Notes: generated from the sequence alone by a model not told the origin. A DNA stretch of 64,000 bases from Mycolicibacterium setense (GCF_000805385.1 NZ_JTJW01000008.1:839482-903481), one strand, 5' to 3'. Shown: positions 50,144 to 58,822, counted from the stretch's first letter. Translations and numbers: made by a program.

Positions 50144-52351
50144 ATGACACGAAGTAACCACCTGACCGATCGGCATCTGCGCCCGGACCCCGCCGACATC
50201 CAGCGACTCCGCACAGGTGAGCATCACGACCCACACTCGGTGCTCGGAGCCCACGAGTACGGCGGCGAAACCGTGATCCGGGCGTACCGACCGCACGCCT
50301 CCAAGGTCGTCGCGTTGATCGGCGGTGACCGATTCCCGCTGCAACACATCGATTCCGGCCTGTTCGCGGTGGCCGTACCATTTACCAACCTGGCCGATTA
50401 CCGTCTGGAAATCGGCTATCCGGGCGCCGACGACACCATCTTCACCTACACCACGGCCGACGCCTACCGGTTCCTGCCCACGCTCGGCGAACTCGATCTG
50501 CACCTGTTCGCGGAGGGACGCCACGAACGCCTCTGGGAGATCCTGGGTGCGCACAGGCGCAGATTCACCACGCCCGACGGGGTCGTGGAGGGGGTCTCGT
50601 TCGCGGTATGGGCGCCGAATGCCAAGGGCGTCAGCATCATCGGCGACTTCAACCACTGGGACGGCAACGAGGCGCAGATGCGGGTCCTGGGCTCGTCGGG
50701 CGTCTGGGAGCTGTTCTGGCCGGGCTTTCCCGCCGACGGTCTGTACAAGTTCCGGGTCCACGGCGCGGGCGGGGTGACGTCCGACCGTGCCGACCCGATG
50801 GCGTTCGCCACCGAGATACCGCCGCAGACCGCCTCCCGTGTCACCAGCAGTTCCTACACCTGGAACGACGACGACTGGATGACCCGGCGCGCGGCGCAGA
50901 ATCCGGTGTTCGAACCGATGAGCACCTACGAGGTGCACCTCATGTCGTGGCGGCCCGGCCTCAGCTACCGGCAGCTGGCCACTGAGCTCACCGAATACGT
51001 TGTGGAACAGGGCTTCACCCACGTCGAACTGCTGCCGGTGGCCGAGCACCCGTTCGGCGGGTCGTGGGGATATCAGGTCACCTCCTATTACGCCCCCACC
51101 TCCCGGTTGGGGTCTCCCGACGATTTCCGGCACCTTGTCGACACACTGCATCAGGCCGGGATCGGGGTGATCGTGGACTGGGTTCCGGCCCACTTCCCGA
51201 AGGACGCCTGGGCGCTGGGCCGTTTCGACGGCACCCCCCTGTACGAGCACTCCGACCCGCGCCGCGGAGAGCAGCTCGACTGGGGGACCTACGTTTTCGA
51301 CTTCGGCCGGCCCGAGGTGCGCAACTTCCTGGTCGCCAACGCGCTGTACTGGCTGCAGGAGTATCACGTCGACGGCCTGCGGGTGGACGCCGTCGCCTCG
51401 ATGCTCTACCTCGACTACTCCCGCCCGGAGGGCGGCTGGACGCCCAACATCCACGGTGGCCGGGAAAATCTGGAGGCGGTGCAGTTCCTGCAGGAGATGA
51501 ACGCCACCGTGCACAAGGTGGCCCCGGGAATCGTCACCATCGCCGAGGAGTCGACGTCCTGGCCCGGTGTCACCCGCCCTACAAACCTTGGCGGCCTTGG
51601 CTTCTCGATGAAGTGGAACATGGGCTGGATGAATGACACGCTCGACTACGTCAGCCATGACCCGGTGCACCGCAGCTATCACCATCACGAGATGACGTTC
51701 TCGATGCTGTACGCGTTCAGTGAAAACTATGTGCTGCCGATCAGCCACGACGAGGTCGTGCACGGCAAGGGCACACTGTGGGGCCGCATGCCCGGTGACG
51801 ATCATGCCAAGGCCGCGGGGCTACGCAGCCTGCTCGCGTATCAGTGGGCCCACCCGGGTAAGCAACTGTTGTTCATGGGCCAGGAATTCGGACAGCGGGC
51901 CGAATGGTCGGAGGAGCGCGGGCTGGACTGGTTCCAACTCGGCGAGCAAGGGTTCTCGGGCGGTGTTCAGCGGTTGGTGCGCGATCTCAACGGGATCTAT
52001 CGCAGCCACCCGGCGCTCTGGAGCCGCGACAGCAGCCCAGAGGGCTACTCCTGGATCGACGCGAACGACTCGGCCAACAACGTGCTGAGCTTCCTGCGCT
52101 TCGGCGCCGACGGCTCTGTCCTGGCCTGTGTGGTCAACTTCGCCGGCAGTGAGCACAGCGAGTACCGGCTGGGCCTGCCGCACACCGGGGCCTGGCAGGA
52201 GGTCCTGAACACCGACGCGACCATCTACAACGGGTCGGGCATCGGCAATCTCGGCGCGGTGCAGGCTACGGAGGAGCCGTGGCACGGCAGGCCGGCCTCG
52301 GCTGTGATGGTGTTACCGCCGCTGGCGATGCTCTGGTTCGAGCCCGCCTAG
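50144..52351 (+). CDS. glgB: 1,4-alpha-glucan branching enzyme GlgB
   Basis: A 735-residue GH13_9 enzyme that adds alpha-1,6 branches. Two CBM48-type N-terminal domains (HDPHSVLGAHEYGG near residue 25; FAVWAPNAKGVSIIGDFNHW near residue 150) precede the catalytic barrel. DGLRVDAVASMLYLDYSR places the nucleophile at Asp415 and IAEESTSWPGVTRP the acid/base at Glu468, four residues offset from the M. tuberculosis numbering. ATG 50144 follows the glgE stop by 7 bases; an alternative ATG at 50102 would overlap glgE. Confidence 0.97.
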   Translation: MTRSNHLTDRHLRPDPADIQRLRTGEHHDPHSVLGAHEYGGETVIRAYRPHASKVVALIGGDRFPLQHIDSGLFAVAVPFTNLADYRLEIGYPGADDTIFTYTTADAYRFLPTLGELDLHLFAEGRHERLWEILGAHRRRFTTPDGVVEGVSFAVWAPNAKGVSIIGDFNHWDGNEAQMRVLGSSGVWELFWPGFPADGLYKFRVHGAGGVTSDRADPMAFATEIPPQTASRVTSSSYTWNDDDWMTRRAAQNPVFEPMSTYEVHLMSWRPGLSYRQLATELTEYVVEQGFTHVELLPVAEHPFGGSWGYQVTSYYAPTSRLGSPDDFRHLVDTLHQAGIGVIVDWVPAHFPKDAWALGRFDGTPLYEHSDPRRGEQLDWGTYVFDFGRPEVRNFLVANALYWLQEYHVDGLRVDAVASMLYLDYSRPEGGWTPNIHGGRENLEAVQFLQEMNATVHKVAPGIVTIAEESTSWPGVTRPTNLGGLGFSMKWNMGWMNDTLDYVSHDPVHRSYHHHEMTFSMLYAFSENYVLPISHDEVVHGKGTLWGRMPGDDHAKAAGLRSLLAYQWAHPGKQLLFMGQEFGQRAEWSEERGLDWFQLGEQGFSGGVQRLVRDLNGIYRSHPALWSRDSSPEGYSWIDANDSANNVLSFLRFGADGSVLACVVNFAGSEHSEYRLGLPHTGAWQEVLNTDATIYNGSGIGNLGAVQATEEPWHGRPASAVMVLPPLAMLWFEPA

Positions 52352-52367
52352 TTCCTCCTGCGAGCAG

Positions 52368-52388
52368 TCCCCCGCAAGCGGGAGGGGA
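52368..52388. terminator. Short GC hairpin between glgB and thioredoxin-like gene
   Basis: CCCGC (52371-52375) and GCGGG (52378-52382) pair across two bases, extended by C-rich and G-rich flanks. It lies between the convergent glgB and thioredoxin-like stops. The 2-base loop makes it a weak call. Confidence 0.35.
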
Positions 52389-52391
52389 AGG

Positions 52392-53297
52392 TCAATACAG
52401 CGCGTTGGCCAGGTTGCGCCGGCCGGCGACCACCTCGGGATCGGCCGGGTCGAACAGGTCGAACAGCTCGACGAGCCGGGTCCGCACGGCGGTGCGGTCA
52501 TCACCTGCGGTGCGCTTGATCAGGGCGATCAGCCGGTCGAAGGCCGCCGACACGTTCTGCGCCAGGATCTCGGCGTCGGCAGCGGCGAATGCCGCCTCGA
52601 TGTCGTCGGGAGCCGCATCGGCCGTGGCCACCGCATCGGGATTCTGCGCGGTCGCACGCTGCAGGAATGCGATCTGCCGAACCGCTCCCTTGGCCTCGGC
52701 ATGGCTGGGCTGCGCGTCGAGAATCGCCTGATAGGCAGCCGCCGCGGCGTCGAGGTCCCCTTCGTCCAGGTGTGCCCTGGCCGCAGCGAGCTCCGGATCG
52801 ACCTGCTCTGAGTCGTCGTCACCGGCGCCCGATCCGGTCAGCTTGCCCGCGGTTGCCTCGAGCAGCGAATCGACCCAGCGCCGCAGTTCGTCGGCCGGTT
52901 GCGCGCCCTGGAAGCTGGCGATCGGCTGGCCTCCGGCGAGGGCGACCACCGTGGGCACGCCCTGGATTCCGAACATCTGCGCCACCCTCGGGGTGGTGTC
53001 GACGTTGACCAGCGCCAGTGACCATTTGCCGTTGTCGGCGGCAGCCAAGTCCGACAAGGCGTCGCCCAGCGCGGCACTGGAATCACTACGTGGCGACCAC
53101 AGCAGCACCACCACCGGCACCTGGCCCGAGCGGACCAGCACCTCGGCTTCGAAGTTGGTTTCGGTCACCTCAGTGGCATGGGGGCCGCCCGCTGTACTGG
53201 GGCTACCGCCACCGCCCGTTGTGGGCCGCTGCTTGAGTGCCGAGAGGTCAACCGCGCCGGCCAGCGCCGGCCCGACAGAAGGTCGTGGACGAGTCAC
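52392..53297 (-). CDS. Thioredoxin-domain/TPR protein without catalytic cysteines (Rv1324 homolog)
   Basis: A 301-residue protein with a thioredoxin fold at about residues 38-150 followed by a helical, TPR-like C-terminal half (LAAARAHLDEGDLDAAAAAYQAIL). The usual W-C-x-x-C active site reads WSPRSDSSA, so both redox cysteines are absent; FGIQGVPTVVALAGGQPI retains the cis-Pro loop. The layout matches the CnoX/YbbN-type holdase co-chaperones, which also lack or vary the CXXC motif. GTG 53297 is the start; a longer frame upstream has no coding character. Confidence 0.88.
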   Translation of the reverse strand: MTRPRPSVGPALAGAVDLSALKQRPTTGGGGSPSTAGGPHATEVTETNFEAEVLVRSGQVPVVVLLWSPRSDSSAALGDALSDLAAADNGKWSLALVNVDTTPRVAQMFGIQGVPTVVALAGGQPIASFQGAQPADELRRWVDSLLEATAGKLTGSGAGDDDSEQVDPELAAARAHLDEGDLDAAAAAYQAILDAQPSHAEAKGAVRQIAFLQRATAQNPDAVATADAAPDDIEAAFAAADAEILAQNVSAAFDRLIALIKRTAGDDRTAVRTRLVELFDLFDPADPEVVAGRRNLANALY

Positions 53298-53310
53298 GCC
53301 ATCAAGTCTG

Positions 53311-53706
53311 TCACGTTGTTTCGGGCAGGGCGCCGCCCGGTTGCGCCACCAGGGCCGCAGCCGCACCCGACTCCCGGCCCGAGCCCAGCCGAGCACTGCG
53401 ATCAGCCCACATGACGAAGATCACACTGCCCAATGGCACGATGCTGGCCAGCAAAGCCAGAATCCAGGTGCCGGCGCCCCACTTGCGTGCCAACCCCACC
53501 AGGATCGCGGCCACCACGAAGGCGATGAAGATGCCGCCGTGGACCGGGCCGAACACCTTGACACCGATCTCGGTGCGCGGGCTGCCCAGGTACTTGAAGT
53601 ACATCCCGACCAGCAGGCCGGCCCAGCTCACCGCCTCAGCGAGAGCAATGAGCCGGAACCAGCCGGCAACCGTGCGCAGGTCGAAGGAGCTCGTCATGGC
53701 CGCCAT
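53311..53706 (-). CDS. DUF3817 integral membrane protein (second copy)
   Basis: A 131-residue protein with three hydrophobic helices: FRLIALAEAVSWAGLLVGMYFKY near residue 17, VHGGIFIAFVVAAILVGLA near residue 55, and TWILALLASIVPLGSVIFVMW near residue 79. PVHGGIFIAFV matches the HG-containing helix of the other DUF3817 protein at 28951. The C-terminus is an Arg/Gly/Ala tail. ATG 53706 or 53697 are both possible starts. It precedes the thioredoxin-like gene by 13 bases. Confidence 0.85.
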   Translation of the reverse strand: MAAMTSSFDLRTVAGWFRLIALAEAVSWAGLLVGMYFKYLGSPRTEIGVKVFGPVHGGIFIAFVVAAILVGLARKWGAGTWILALLASIVPLGSVIFVMWADRSARLGSGRESGAAAALVAQPGGALPETT

Positions 53707-53766
53707 TGTGCCTGAGTGAACCGCCAGCTACTACACACCGTCGTTTTGAGGATCTTCGAGTAGCTG

Positions 53767-54957
53767 TCAGCGACGCAGGATCAGGGCATCGCCCTGGCCA
53801 CCGGCACCGCAGAGCGCGGCCACGGCGTAGCCAGACCCCTTGCGTGCAAGTTCCAAAGCCGCATGAAGCGTGATGCGCGCCCCCGACATCCCGATCGGGT
53901 GACCGATCGCGATGGCGCCGCCGTTGACGTTCACCTTGGCCGCGTCGACCCCGAGCTCCTTGGTCGAAGCCAGCGACACCGCAGCGAACGCCTCGTTGAT
54001 CTCCAGGATGTCGAGCTGATCGACGCTGATGCCCTCACGTTCGACGGCCTTCTTGATCGCGTTGGCCGGCTGGCTCTGCAGGGTGGAGTCCGGTCCGGCC
54101 ACGACACCGTGCGCACCGATCTCACACAGCCACTCCAGGCCCAGCTCCTGCGCCTTGGCCTTGCTCATGACCACGACGGCGGCAGCGCCGTCGGAGATCT
54201 GCGACGACGATCCGGCGGTGATGGTGCCGTCCTTGCGGAAGGCCGGACGCAGCCCGCCCAGCGATTCGGCCGTGGTGTTGGCCCGGATGCCCTCGTCCTC
54301 GGCGAACTCGATCGGGTCGCCCTTGCGCTGCGGGATCGAGACCGGCACCACCTCGTCGGCGTACACGCCGTCTTTCCACGCTGCGGCGGCCTTCTGGTGC
54401 GACTGGGCAGCGAACTCGTCCTGCTCGGCGCGGGTGAACTTGTCGACGTCGTTGCGCTGTTCGGTCAGCGCGCCCATCGGCTGATCGGTGAACACGTCGT
54501 GCAGACCGTCATAGGCCAGGTGGTCGACCAGCGTCGCGTCGCCGTACTTGTAACCCTCGCGGCTCTTGGGCAGCAGATGCGGGGCCTGGCTCATCGACTC
54601 CTGGCCACCGGCCACGACGACCTCGAACTCACCGGCCCGGATGAGCTGATCGGCCAGCGCGATCGCGTCGATGCCCGACAGGCACATCTTGTTGATGGTC
54701 AGCGCGGGCACATCCCAGCCGATGCCGGCAGCCACCGCGGACTGGCGCGCGGGCATCTGCCCGGCACCCGCGGTCAGCACCTGGCCCATGATCACGTAGT
54801 CCACCAGCGAAGGGCTGACCTTGGCCTTCTCCAGGGCACCTCGGATGGCGATCGCGCCCAGGTCACTGCCAGAAAAGTCCTTCAGCGAACCCATCAACTT
54901 GCCAACCGGAGTACGCGCTCCAGCAACGATCACCGACGTGCGAGTATCCGCAGTCAT
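53767..54957 (-). CDS. fadA4: Acetyl-CoA acetyltransferase FadA4
   Basis: A 396-residue thiolase. The acyl-carrying Cys is in TINKMCLSGIDAIALADQL near residue 89, the second-site His in GGAIAIGHPIGMSGAR near residue 346, and the general-base Cys in AALCGAGGQGDALILRR at the end. It condenses two acetyl-CoA to acetoacetyl-CoA or does the reverse. The ATG at 54957 has GGAGGTAGGAA upstream. It is divergent from the methylmalonyl-CoA epimerase gene, as Rv1323 is from Rv1322A. Confidence 0.95.
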   Translation of the reverse strand: MTADTRTSVIVAGARTPVGKLMGSLKDFSGSDLGAIAIRGALEKAKVSPSLVDYVIMGQVLTAGAGQMPARQSAVAAGIGWDVPALTINKMCLSGIDAIALADQLIRAGEFEVVVAGGQESMSQAPHLLPKSREGYKYGDATLVDHLAYDGLHDVFTDQPMGALTEQRNDVDKFTRAEQDEFAAQSHQKAAAAWKDGVYADEVVPVSIPQRKGDPIEFAEDEGIRANTTAESLGGLRPAFRKDGTITAGSSSQISDGAAAVVVMSKAKAQELGLEWLCEIGAHGVVAGPDSTLQSQPANAIKKAVEREGISVDQLDILEINEAFAAVSLASTKELGVDAAKVNVNGGAIAIGHPIGMSGARITLHAALELARKGSGYAVAALCGAGGQGDALILRR

Positions 54958-55020
54958 TTCCTACCTCCAAAGCCAGGGTCCAAGAGCTGTGTGGGCGATC
55001 ACACATGCGCAAACGTTCGG

Positions 55021-55037
55021 GTAAAGGTTACCGTTAC
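55021..55037. promoter_or_regulatory. Imperfect palindrome between fadA4 and epimerase genes
   Basis: GTAAAGGTTACCGTTAC fits GTAA-n-GGT-n-ACC-n-TTAC around a central T. It ends 3 bases before the epimerase ATG and 63 bases from the fadA4 start. Such symmetry suggests a TetR/GntR-type operator controlling the epimerase and perhaps fadA4. Confidence 0.45.
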
Positions 55038-55040
55038 GTT

Positions 55041-55514
55041 ATGACCGCCGATCAGGTTGACGCCCGTCCACTGCTCGCCAGCGCGCTGGTGACGGCCATT
55101 GATCACGTCGGTATCGCGGTCGCCGATCTGGATGCCACCGCCAAGTGGTACCACGACAACCTCGGCATGATCGTCCTGCACGAGGAGATCAACGAGGAGC
55201 AGGGCGTCCGCGAGGCGATGCTCTCGGTGCGCGGAGCGCCCAAAGGCAGCGCTCAGATCCAGCTTCTGGCGCCGCTGAACGACAAGTCGACGATCGCCAA
55301 GTTCCTCGATCGAAGCGGCCCCGGCCTGCAACAGCTGGCCTACCGGACCAGCGATATCGACGCGCTGTCGGAGCGGTTGCGCAGCGGCGGCGTGCGGCTG
55401 CTCTACGACGCCCCCCGCAAGGGCACGGCGAACTCGCGGATCAATTTCATCCACCCCAAAGACGCCGGCGGCGTTCTGATCGAGCTGGTGGAGCCCTCCA
55501 CCGACGAGCACTGA
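55041..55514 (+). CDS. Methylmalonyl-CoA epimerase (Rv1322A homolog)
   Basis: A 157-residue glyoxalase/VOC-fold protein that interconverts (S)- and (R)-methylmalonyl-CoA, the step before B12-dependent methylmalonyl-CoA mutase. TAIDHVGIAVADLDATAKWY near residue 18-37 carries the first metal His, QIQLLAPLND near residue 76 and QQLAYRTSDIDAL near residue 100 the middle ligands, and GVLIELVEP near the C-terminus the final Glu. The ATG at 55041 has no ribosome-binding site. The classical mutAB genes are not in this window, but the mutase-like island at 6508-8510 is. Confidence 0.93.
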   Translation: MTADQVDARPLLASALVTAIDHVGIAVADLDATAKWYHDNLGMIVLHEEINEEQGVREAMLSVRGAPKGSAQIQLLAPLNDKSTIAKFLDRSGPGLQQLAYRTSDIDALSERLRSGGVRLLYDAPRKGTANSRINFIHPKDAGGVLIELVEPSTDEH

Positions 55515-55518
55515 GCGC

Positions 55519-55800
55519 TCAGGACCACTTTCTCGTCGGGCCGCGAGTAGCTCGGTTCGCCCAGCACGGCGTATGCCAGTGCCTGCGGTCTTCACCATCG
55601 ATTGATTCCACGCGCCAGACCACTGTATGCGCTGTGCCCGCACGAATTTCGTGGTCACACCCAGGGCAGCGATAGGTCTTCAGCGCACGTGCCGCAGCGA
55701 TCCGCCGCACCTCGTATTCATAACCGTCGGCGCCCGTTTCGACGCTGTGACCAGTCGGCGGCGGCCTCAGCCGGCGTGGCGGTGTTCGGCGCTTGGTCAT
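55519..55800 (-). CDS. Small zinc-ribbon-like protein
   Basis: A 93-residue basic protein. A Pro/Arg-rich N-terminus (RRTPPRRLRPPPTGH) precedes a short domain with YRCPGCDHEIRAGTAHTVVWR and RHWHTPCW. C-x-x-C plus a later H-x3-C pattern could bind one zinc. The start at 55800 overlaps the stop of the upstream TetR gene (ATGA). Position resembles Rv1322. Its function is unknown; the motif would suit a nucleic-acid or protein-interaction role. Confidence 0.78.
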   Translation of the reverse strand: MTKRRTPPRRLRPPPTGHSVETGADGYEYEVRRIAAARALKTYRCPGCDHEIRAGTAHTVVWRVESIDGEDRRHWHTPCWANRATRGPTRKWS

Positions 55801-56438
55801 CGCAACATGGCAATCGCCGCCATGGTCAGCGCGTCCTCGAGTTGCGGTAACGCCTCGGGAGCTCCCGCGCGGACCTTGCGGCCAACGAGTTCGGTGATGC
55901 CGCCGACCAGCGCGACATAGTGCTCTGCGGGCCGCGCTTGCCCACTTCCGTACTCGCAGTCGATCTTTCGCAGCAGCGTGGCGAAGCCGTCCAGATACCT
56001 GTCGCGCGCCTCAACACCCTTCGGCCCGGCCGCGGCCAGTTCCAGCACCCACGCACGAGTGTGATCCGGTTCCCGCGCACAGGTTTCCAGATATGCCCGG
56101 CTGATCGCCCGGAGCACCGTCTCCAGCGAACCGCCCGGTACCGCCGCGATGGCTTCCGCGATGCGCGCGGTGACCAACTCCCGACCCGCTTCGATGGCAG
56201 CCAGGAAGCAGTCCAGTTTCCCGTCGAACTCTCGGTACATGACGCTGCGGGACACCCGTGCCCGCTCGACGATGTCGGTGATCGTGGTCGCCTGGTAGCC
56301 CTTGTCCGCAACCGCGGAGATGACGGCCCGCAGCACCCGCGCCCGCTGGTCCGCGATCGCGTCGAGCGGATCGAGGCTGGTGCGGCCGCGCGGTAGGCCA
56401 CGCGCCGACTTCGGAACAGACCCTGAAAGCGTGCTCAC
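55797..56438 (-). CDS. TetR-family transcriptional regulator
   Basis: A 213-residue repressor. The helix-turn-helix is in TTITDIVERARVSRSVMYREF near residues 51-71, with the rest of the DNA-binding domain from DQRARVLRAVISAVADKGY. The C-terminal ligand domain has the TetR_C pattern (EPDHTRAWVLELAAAGPKG). It is divergent from a P450-ferredoxin pair with 106 bases between starts, so it probably controls that pair and itself, with the P450 substrate or a relative as ligand (inference). Confidence 0.9.
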   Translation of the reverse strand: MSTLSGSVPKSARGLPRGRTSLDPLDAIADQRARVLRAVISAVADKGYQATTITDIVERARVSRSVMYREFDGKLDCFLAAIEAGRELVTARIAEAIAAVPGGSLETVLRAISRAYLETCAREPDHTRAWVLELAAAGPKGVEARDRYLDGFATLLRKIDCEYGSGQARPAEHYVALVGGITELVGRKVRAGAPEALPQLEDALTMAAIAMLR

Positions 56439-56480
56439 TCCCGGGACCTTACGCCGGGATCGGCAATGCCTTGTATTTCA

Positions 56481-56512
56481 AAAGTACTGTGGCGTACCTT
56501 AGGTGAAAGTAC
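56481..56512. promoter_or_regulatory. AAAGTAC/GTACCTT operator-like cluster
   Basis: AAAGTAC occurs at 56481-56487 and 56506-56512, and an inverted GTACCTT at 56494-56500, giving an inverted pair with 6-base spacing plus a direct copy. It is centred between the divergent TetR gene and P450 gene and is a plausible TetR binding site. The P450 ribosome-binding site AAGGAGT is further downstream. Confidence 0.45.
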
Positions 56513-56544
56513 GTCGAAACAACGATGGTTTCCAAGGAGTCGCG

Positions 56545-57909
56545 ATGAGCACGATCACGCCGGCAACACAGCCGGTCACCACTCTTGACAGCCTGCCGAG
56601 TCCAAAGATCTCGGCCGCGGCCTGGACCAGGTTGTTCCTCGCCCCCGAAGCGGCCCGCCGGCACTTCACAACACTCGGCGAGCGGTTCGTATTGGACGTG
56701 CCGCTATTGCCGACGATGTTCTGGACCTCGTCACCCGACGACGTTCGGGCCGTCTTCCAGGACAAGACTCGGGCATTGTCGTTCGGTACCGCGCTGCGAC
56801 GGCTGGCACCACACGAGGTCATCTTCGACAACAGGATCATGGAGTGGTGGGCCAGCGATGACCACACCACGATGCGGCGCAAGGTCGCGCCGGCGTTCAT
56901 GGGCAAGGCGCTGCAAGGTTACGAACCGGCAATGGAGGACGCCGCTCGCCGTCTCATCCGCGATCTGCCGACCGGCACGCCGATCCGGTTCCATTCACAC
57001 ATGCTCAATTTGGCTCGCGAGGTGATCATGTCGGTCGTATTCGGCGTCACCGAACCGGAACGGCGTGCGCGGCTGTCCGACCACATGGACGACCTCGACC
57101 GCATCGCCGGATCGCGCGGCATGGCCTTGCGGTACGCCACATCCATGGTCTCGCGAGGACGCTGGCTGCCCTTCCCTGCGCTCCAGAAGGTACTGACCGG
57201 GATGGACGAGGTCACCTACGACGAGATCGCCGCGCGGCGCTCCTCGCCAGAGGACACCGTTCGGAGCGATTGCCTGGCGGTTTTCCTCAGGCTTCAGCAG
57301 GCCGACGAGGAAGGCCTGATGGACGACGAGATGCTCGCCGGTTTTCAGCGCCTGCTGCTGATCGCCGGCAACGACACCACCGCCGCAACATTGTCCTGGG
57401 TCGCCGAGCGATTGGTCCGGCACCCCGCGGTACTGCACAGGCTCGAGGAGACCCTGGACGCCGGCGACGACACCTACCTCGACGCGGTGATCACCGAGAC
57501 CCTCCGGTTGCGGCCGACCATCCCGTTCACGGCACGCGCCGTCAAACGCGACGTCGTCCTCAACGACGTGTTCCTGCCCCGGGGTTCGATGGTGTTCCTC
57601 TACATCAACGGCATTCACCGGCGCGGCGACCTGTATGACGCACCCGACGAGTTCCGGCCGGAGCGGTTCCTCGAAACAACCCCCGACCCCTACCATTGGC
57701 TGCCGTTCGGCGGCGGCATCAACCGGTGCCTGGGCGGGAACATGGCGATGTTCGAGGCGCGGGTACTGCTACGCACGATCCTGCAGGAGATGACGTTCGT
57801 TCCGGATACGTCCGCGGCCGAAGACCAGCAAGCGCACACCGTGCTGCTGTTGCCGGACCGGCGCGCCACCGTCACATTGCGTAGGCGCACCCCGGCGGCC
57901 ACATCATGA
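56545..57909 (+). CDS. Cytochrome P450
   Basis: A 454-residue P450. The I-helix is LLIAGNDTTAATLSW near residue 285, the K-helix ExxR is ITETLRLRPTIP near residue 330, and the haem loop is LPFGGGINRCLGGNMAMFEA with the axial Cys near residue 396. The F-G-G-G-x-x-R-C-L-G form is typical of the longer, CYP136/138-like mycobacterial families. There is no N-terminal membrane anchor. ATG 56545 follows AAGGAGT. It overlaps the adjacent ferredoxin gene by ATGA, so the redox partner is co-produced. The substrate is unknown. Confidence 0.92.
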   Translation: MSTITPATQPVTTLDSLPSPKISAAAWTRLFLAPEAARRHFTTLGERFVLDVPLLPTMFWTSSPDDVRAVFQDKTRALSFGTALRRLAPHEVIFDNRIMEWWASDDHTTMRRKVAPAFMGKALQGYEPAMEDAARRLIRDLPTGTPIRFHSHMLNLAREVIMSVVFGVTEPERRARLSDHMDDLDRIAGSRGMALRYATSMVSRGRWLPFPALQKVLTGMDEVTYDEIAARRSSPEDTVRSDCLAVFLRLQQADEEGLMDDEMLAGFQRLLLIAGNDTTAATLSWVAERLVRHPAVLHRLEETLDAGDDTYLDAVITETLRLRPTIPFTARAVKRDVVLNDVFLPRGSMVFLYINGIHRRGDLYDAPDEFRPERFLETTPDPYHWLPFGGGINRCLGGNMAMFEARVLLRTILQEMTFVPDTSAAEDQQAHTVLLLPDRRATVTLRRRTPAATS

Positions 57910-58103
57910 GCGGTGTCCGAATCACCGTCGACCGTCTGCTCTGCATGGGGTCGGGCACCTGTCTGGCCGTCACACCCGCCTTGTTCGACATGGGCGACGA
58001 CGGAGCCGCCTACCCTTCGAAACCGGTCGTCGAACCCGGTCCGAAGTTGGCCGAAGCCATCTCACGCTGTCCGACCGGCGCGATCCAGGTGATGTCAGTT
58101 TGA
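57906..58103 (+). CDS. P450-associated 3Fe-4S-type ferredoxin
   Basis: A 65-residue ferredoxin coupled to the P450 by ATGA. Cluster ligands are visible in LLCMGSGTCLAVTPALF (C-x5-C) and in SRCPTGAIQV near residue 54. The pattern has three Cys in total, which fits a [3Fe-4S] cluster as in FdxE-type mycobacterial ferredoxins. It would pass electrons from a ferredoxin reductase to the P450. The reductase is not in this window. Confidence 0.92.
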   Translation: MSGVRITVDRLLCMGSGTCLAVTPALFDMGDDGAAYPSKPVVEPGPKLAEAISRCPTGAIQVMSV

Positions 58104-58104
58104 G

Positions 58105-58785
58105 TCAGAACAGCCGATACTCGTCGCTGACCATGCCCCGCATCTGGTCATAATCCAAAGTGACACAGCGTATTCCACGGTCAGTGGCCAAGGTCCGGGC
58201 CTGCGGCTTGATCTGCTGGGCGGCGAACACGCCTGCCACCGGAGCCAGCACGGTGTCGCGGTTGAGCAGTTCGAGGTAACGCGTCAGCTGTTCGACACCG
58301 TCGATCTCCCCGCGACGTTTGATCTCCACGGCCACCGACCGGCCCAGTTCGTCACGGCACATCAGGTCCACCGGGCCGATCGCGGTCGGATACTCACGGC
58401 GCACCAAGGTGTAGCCGGCGCCCAGCAGCTCGACATGCTCGGCCAGCAGCACCTGCAGATGTGCCTCCACACCGTCTTTCACCAAGCCGGGATCGACTCC
58501 GAGCTCGTGGGTCGAGTCGTGCTCGACGTCCTCGACCGTGATGCGCAACTGCTCACCGGCCTTGTTCTCGACCACCCAGACCGGCACACCATCGTTGGCA
58601 TCCTCGGTGAGCCAGCACGGCGGGCTCATCCAGTTCAGCGGCTTGTAGGCGCGATCATCGGCATGGACACTGACCGAACCGTCGGACTTGAACAACAACA
58701 GCCGTCGGGCCGATGGGAGGTGGGCGGTCAGCCGCCCGACATAGTCGACGGTGCACTGGGCAATCACGAGGCGCACCCGATCCAC
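58105..58785 (-). CDS. nucS: Mismatch-specific endonuclease NucS/EndoMS
   Basis: A 226-residue nuclease that provides the non-canonical mismatch repair of actinobacteria, which lack MutS/MutL. The N-terminal DNA-binding domain contains YVGRLTAHLPSARRLLLFK near residue 15 and NWMSPPCW near residue 51; the C-terminal RecB-like nuclease site is in GPVDLMCRDELGRSVAVEIKRRGEIDG near residues 135-160 (split motif D...E-x-K). GTG 58785 start. It is convergent with the ferredoxin gene, one base apart, and divergent from the cyclase gene (37 bases). Confidence 0.95.
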   Translation of the reverse strand: MDRVRLVIAQCTVDYVGRLTAHLPSARRLLLFKSDGSVSVHADDRAYKPLNWMSPPCWLTEDANDGVPVWVVENKAGEQLRITVEDVEHDSTHELGVDPGLVKDGVEAHLQVLLAEHVELLGAGYTLVRREYPTAIGPVDLMCRDELGRSVAVEIKRRGEIDGVEQLTRYLELLNRDTVLAPVAGVFAAQQIKPQARTLATDRGIRCVTLDYDQMRGMVSDEYRLF

Positions 58786-58822
58786 CTTAAGGGCATGTCC
58801 GACGAACTAGGCTGGCGCCACA

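Noticed and set aside
50006..51805. 599-residue minus-strand open frame opposite glgE/glgB
   Set aside because: It is antisense to glgB catalytic sequence, has biased composition and no recognisable motif.
53725..53766. Terminator downstream of fadA4
   Set aside because: Only an 8-bp stem (CAGCTACT/AGTAGCTG) around a 26-base loop and no T-tract; too weak to call.
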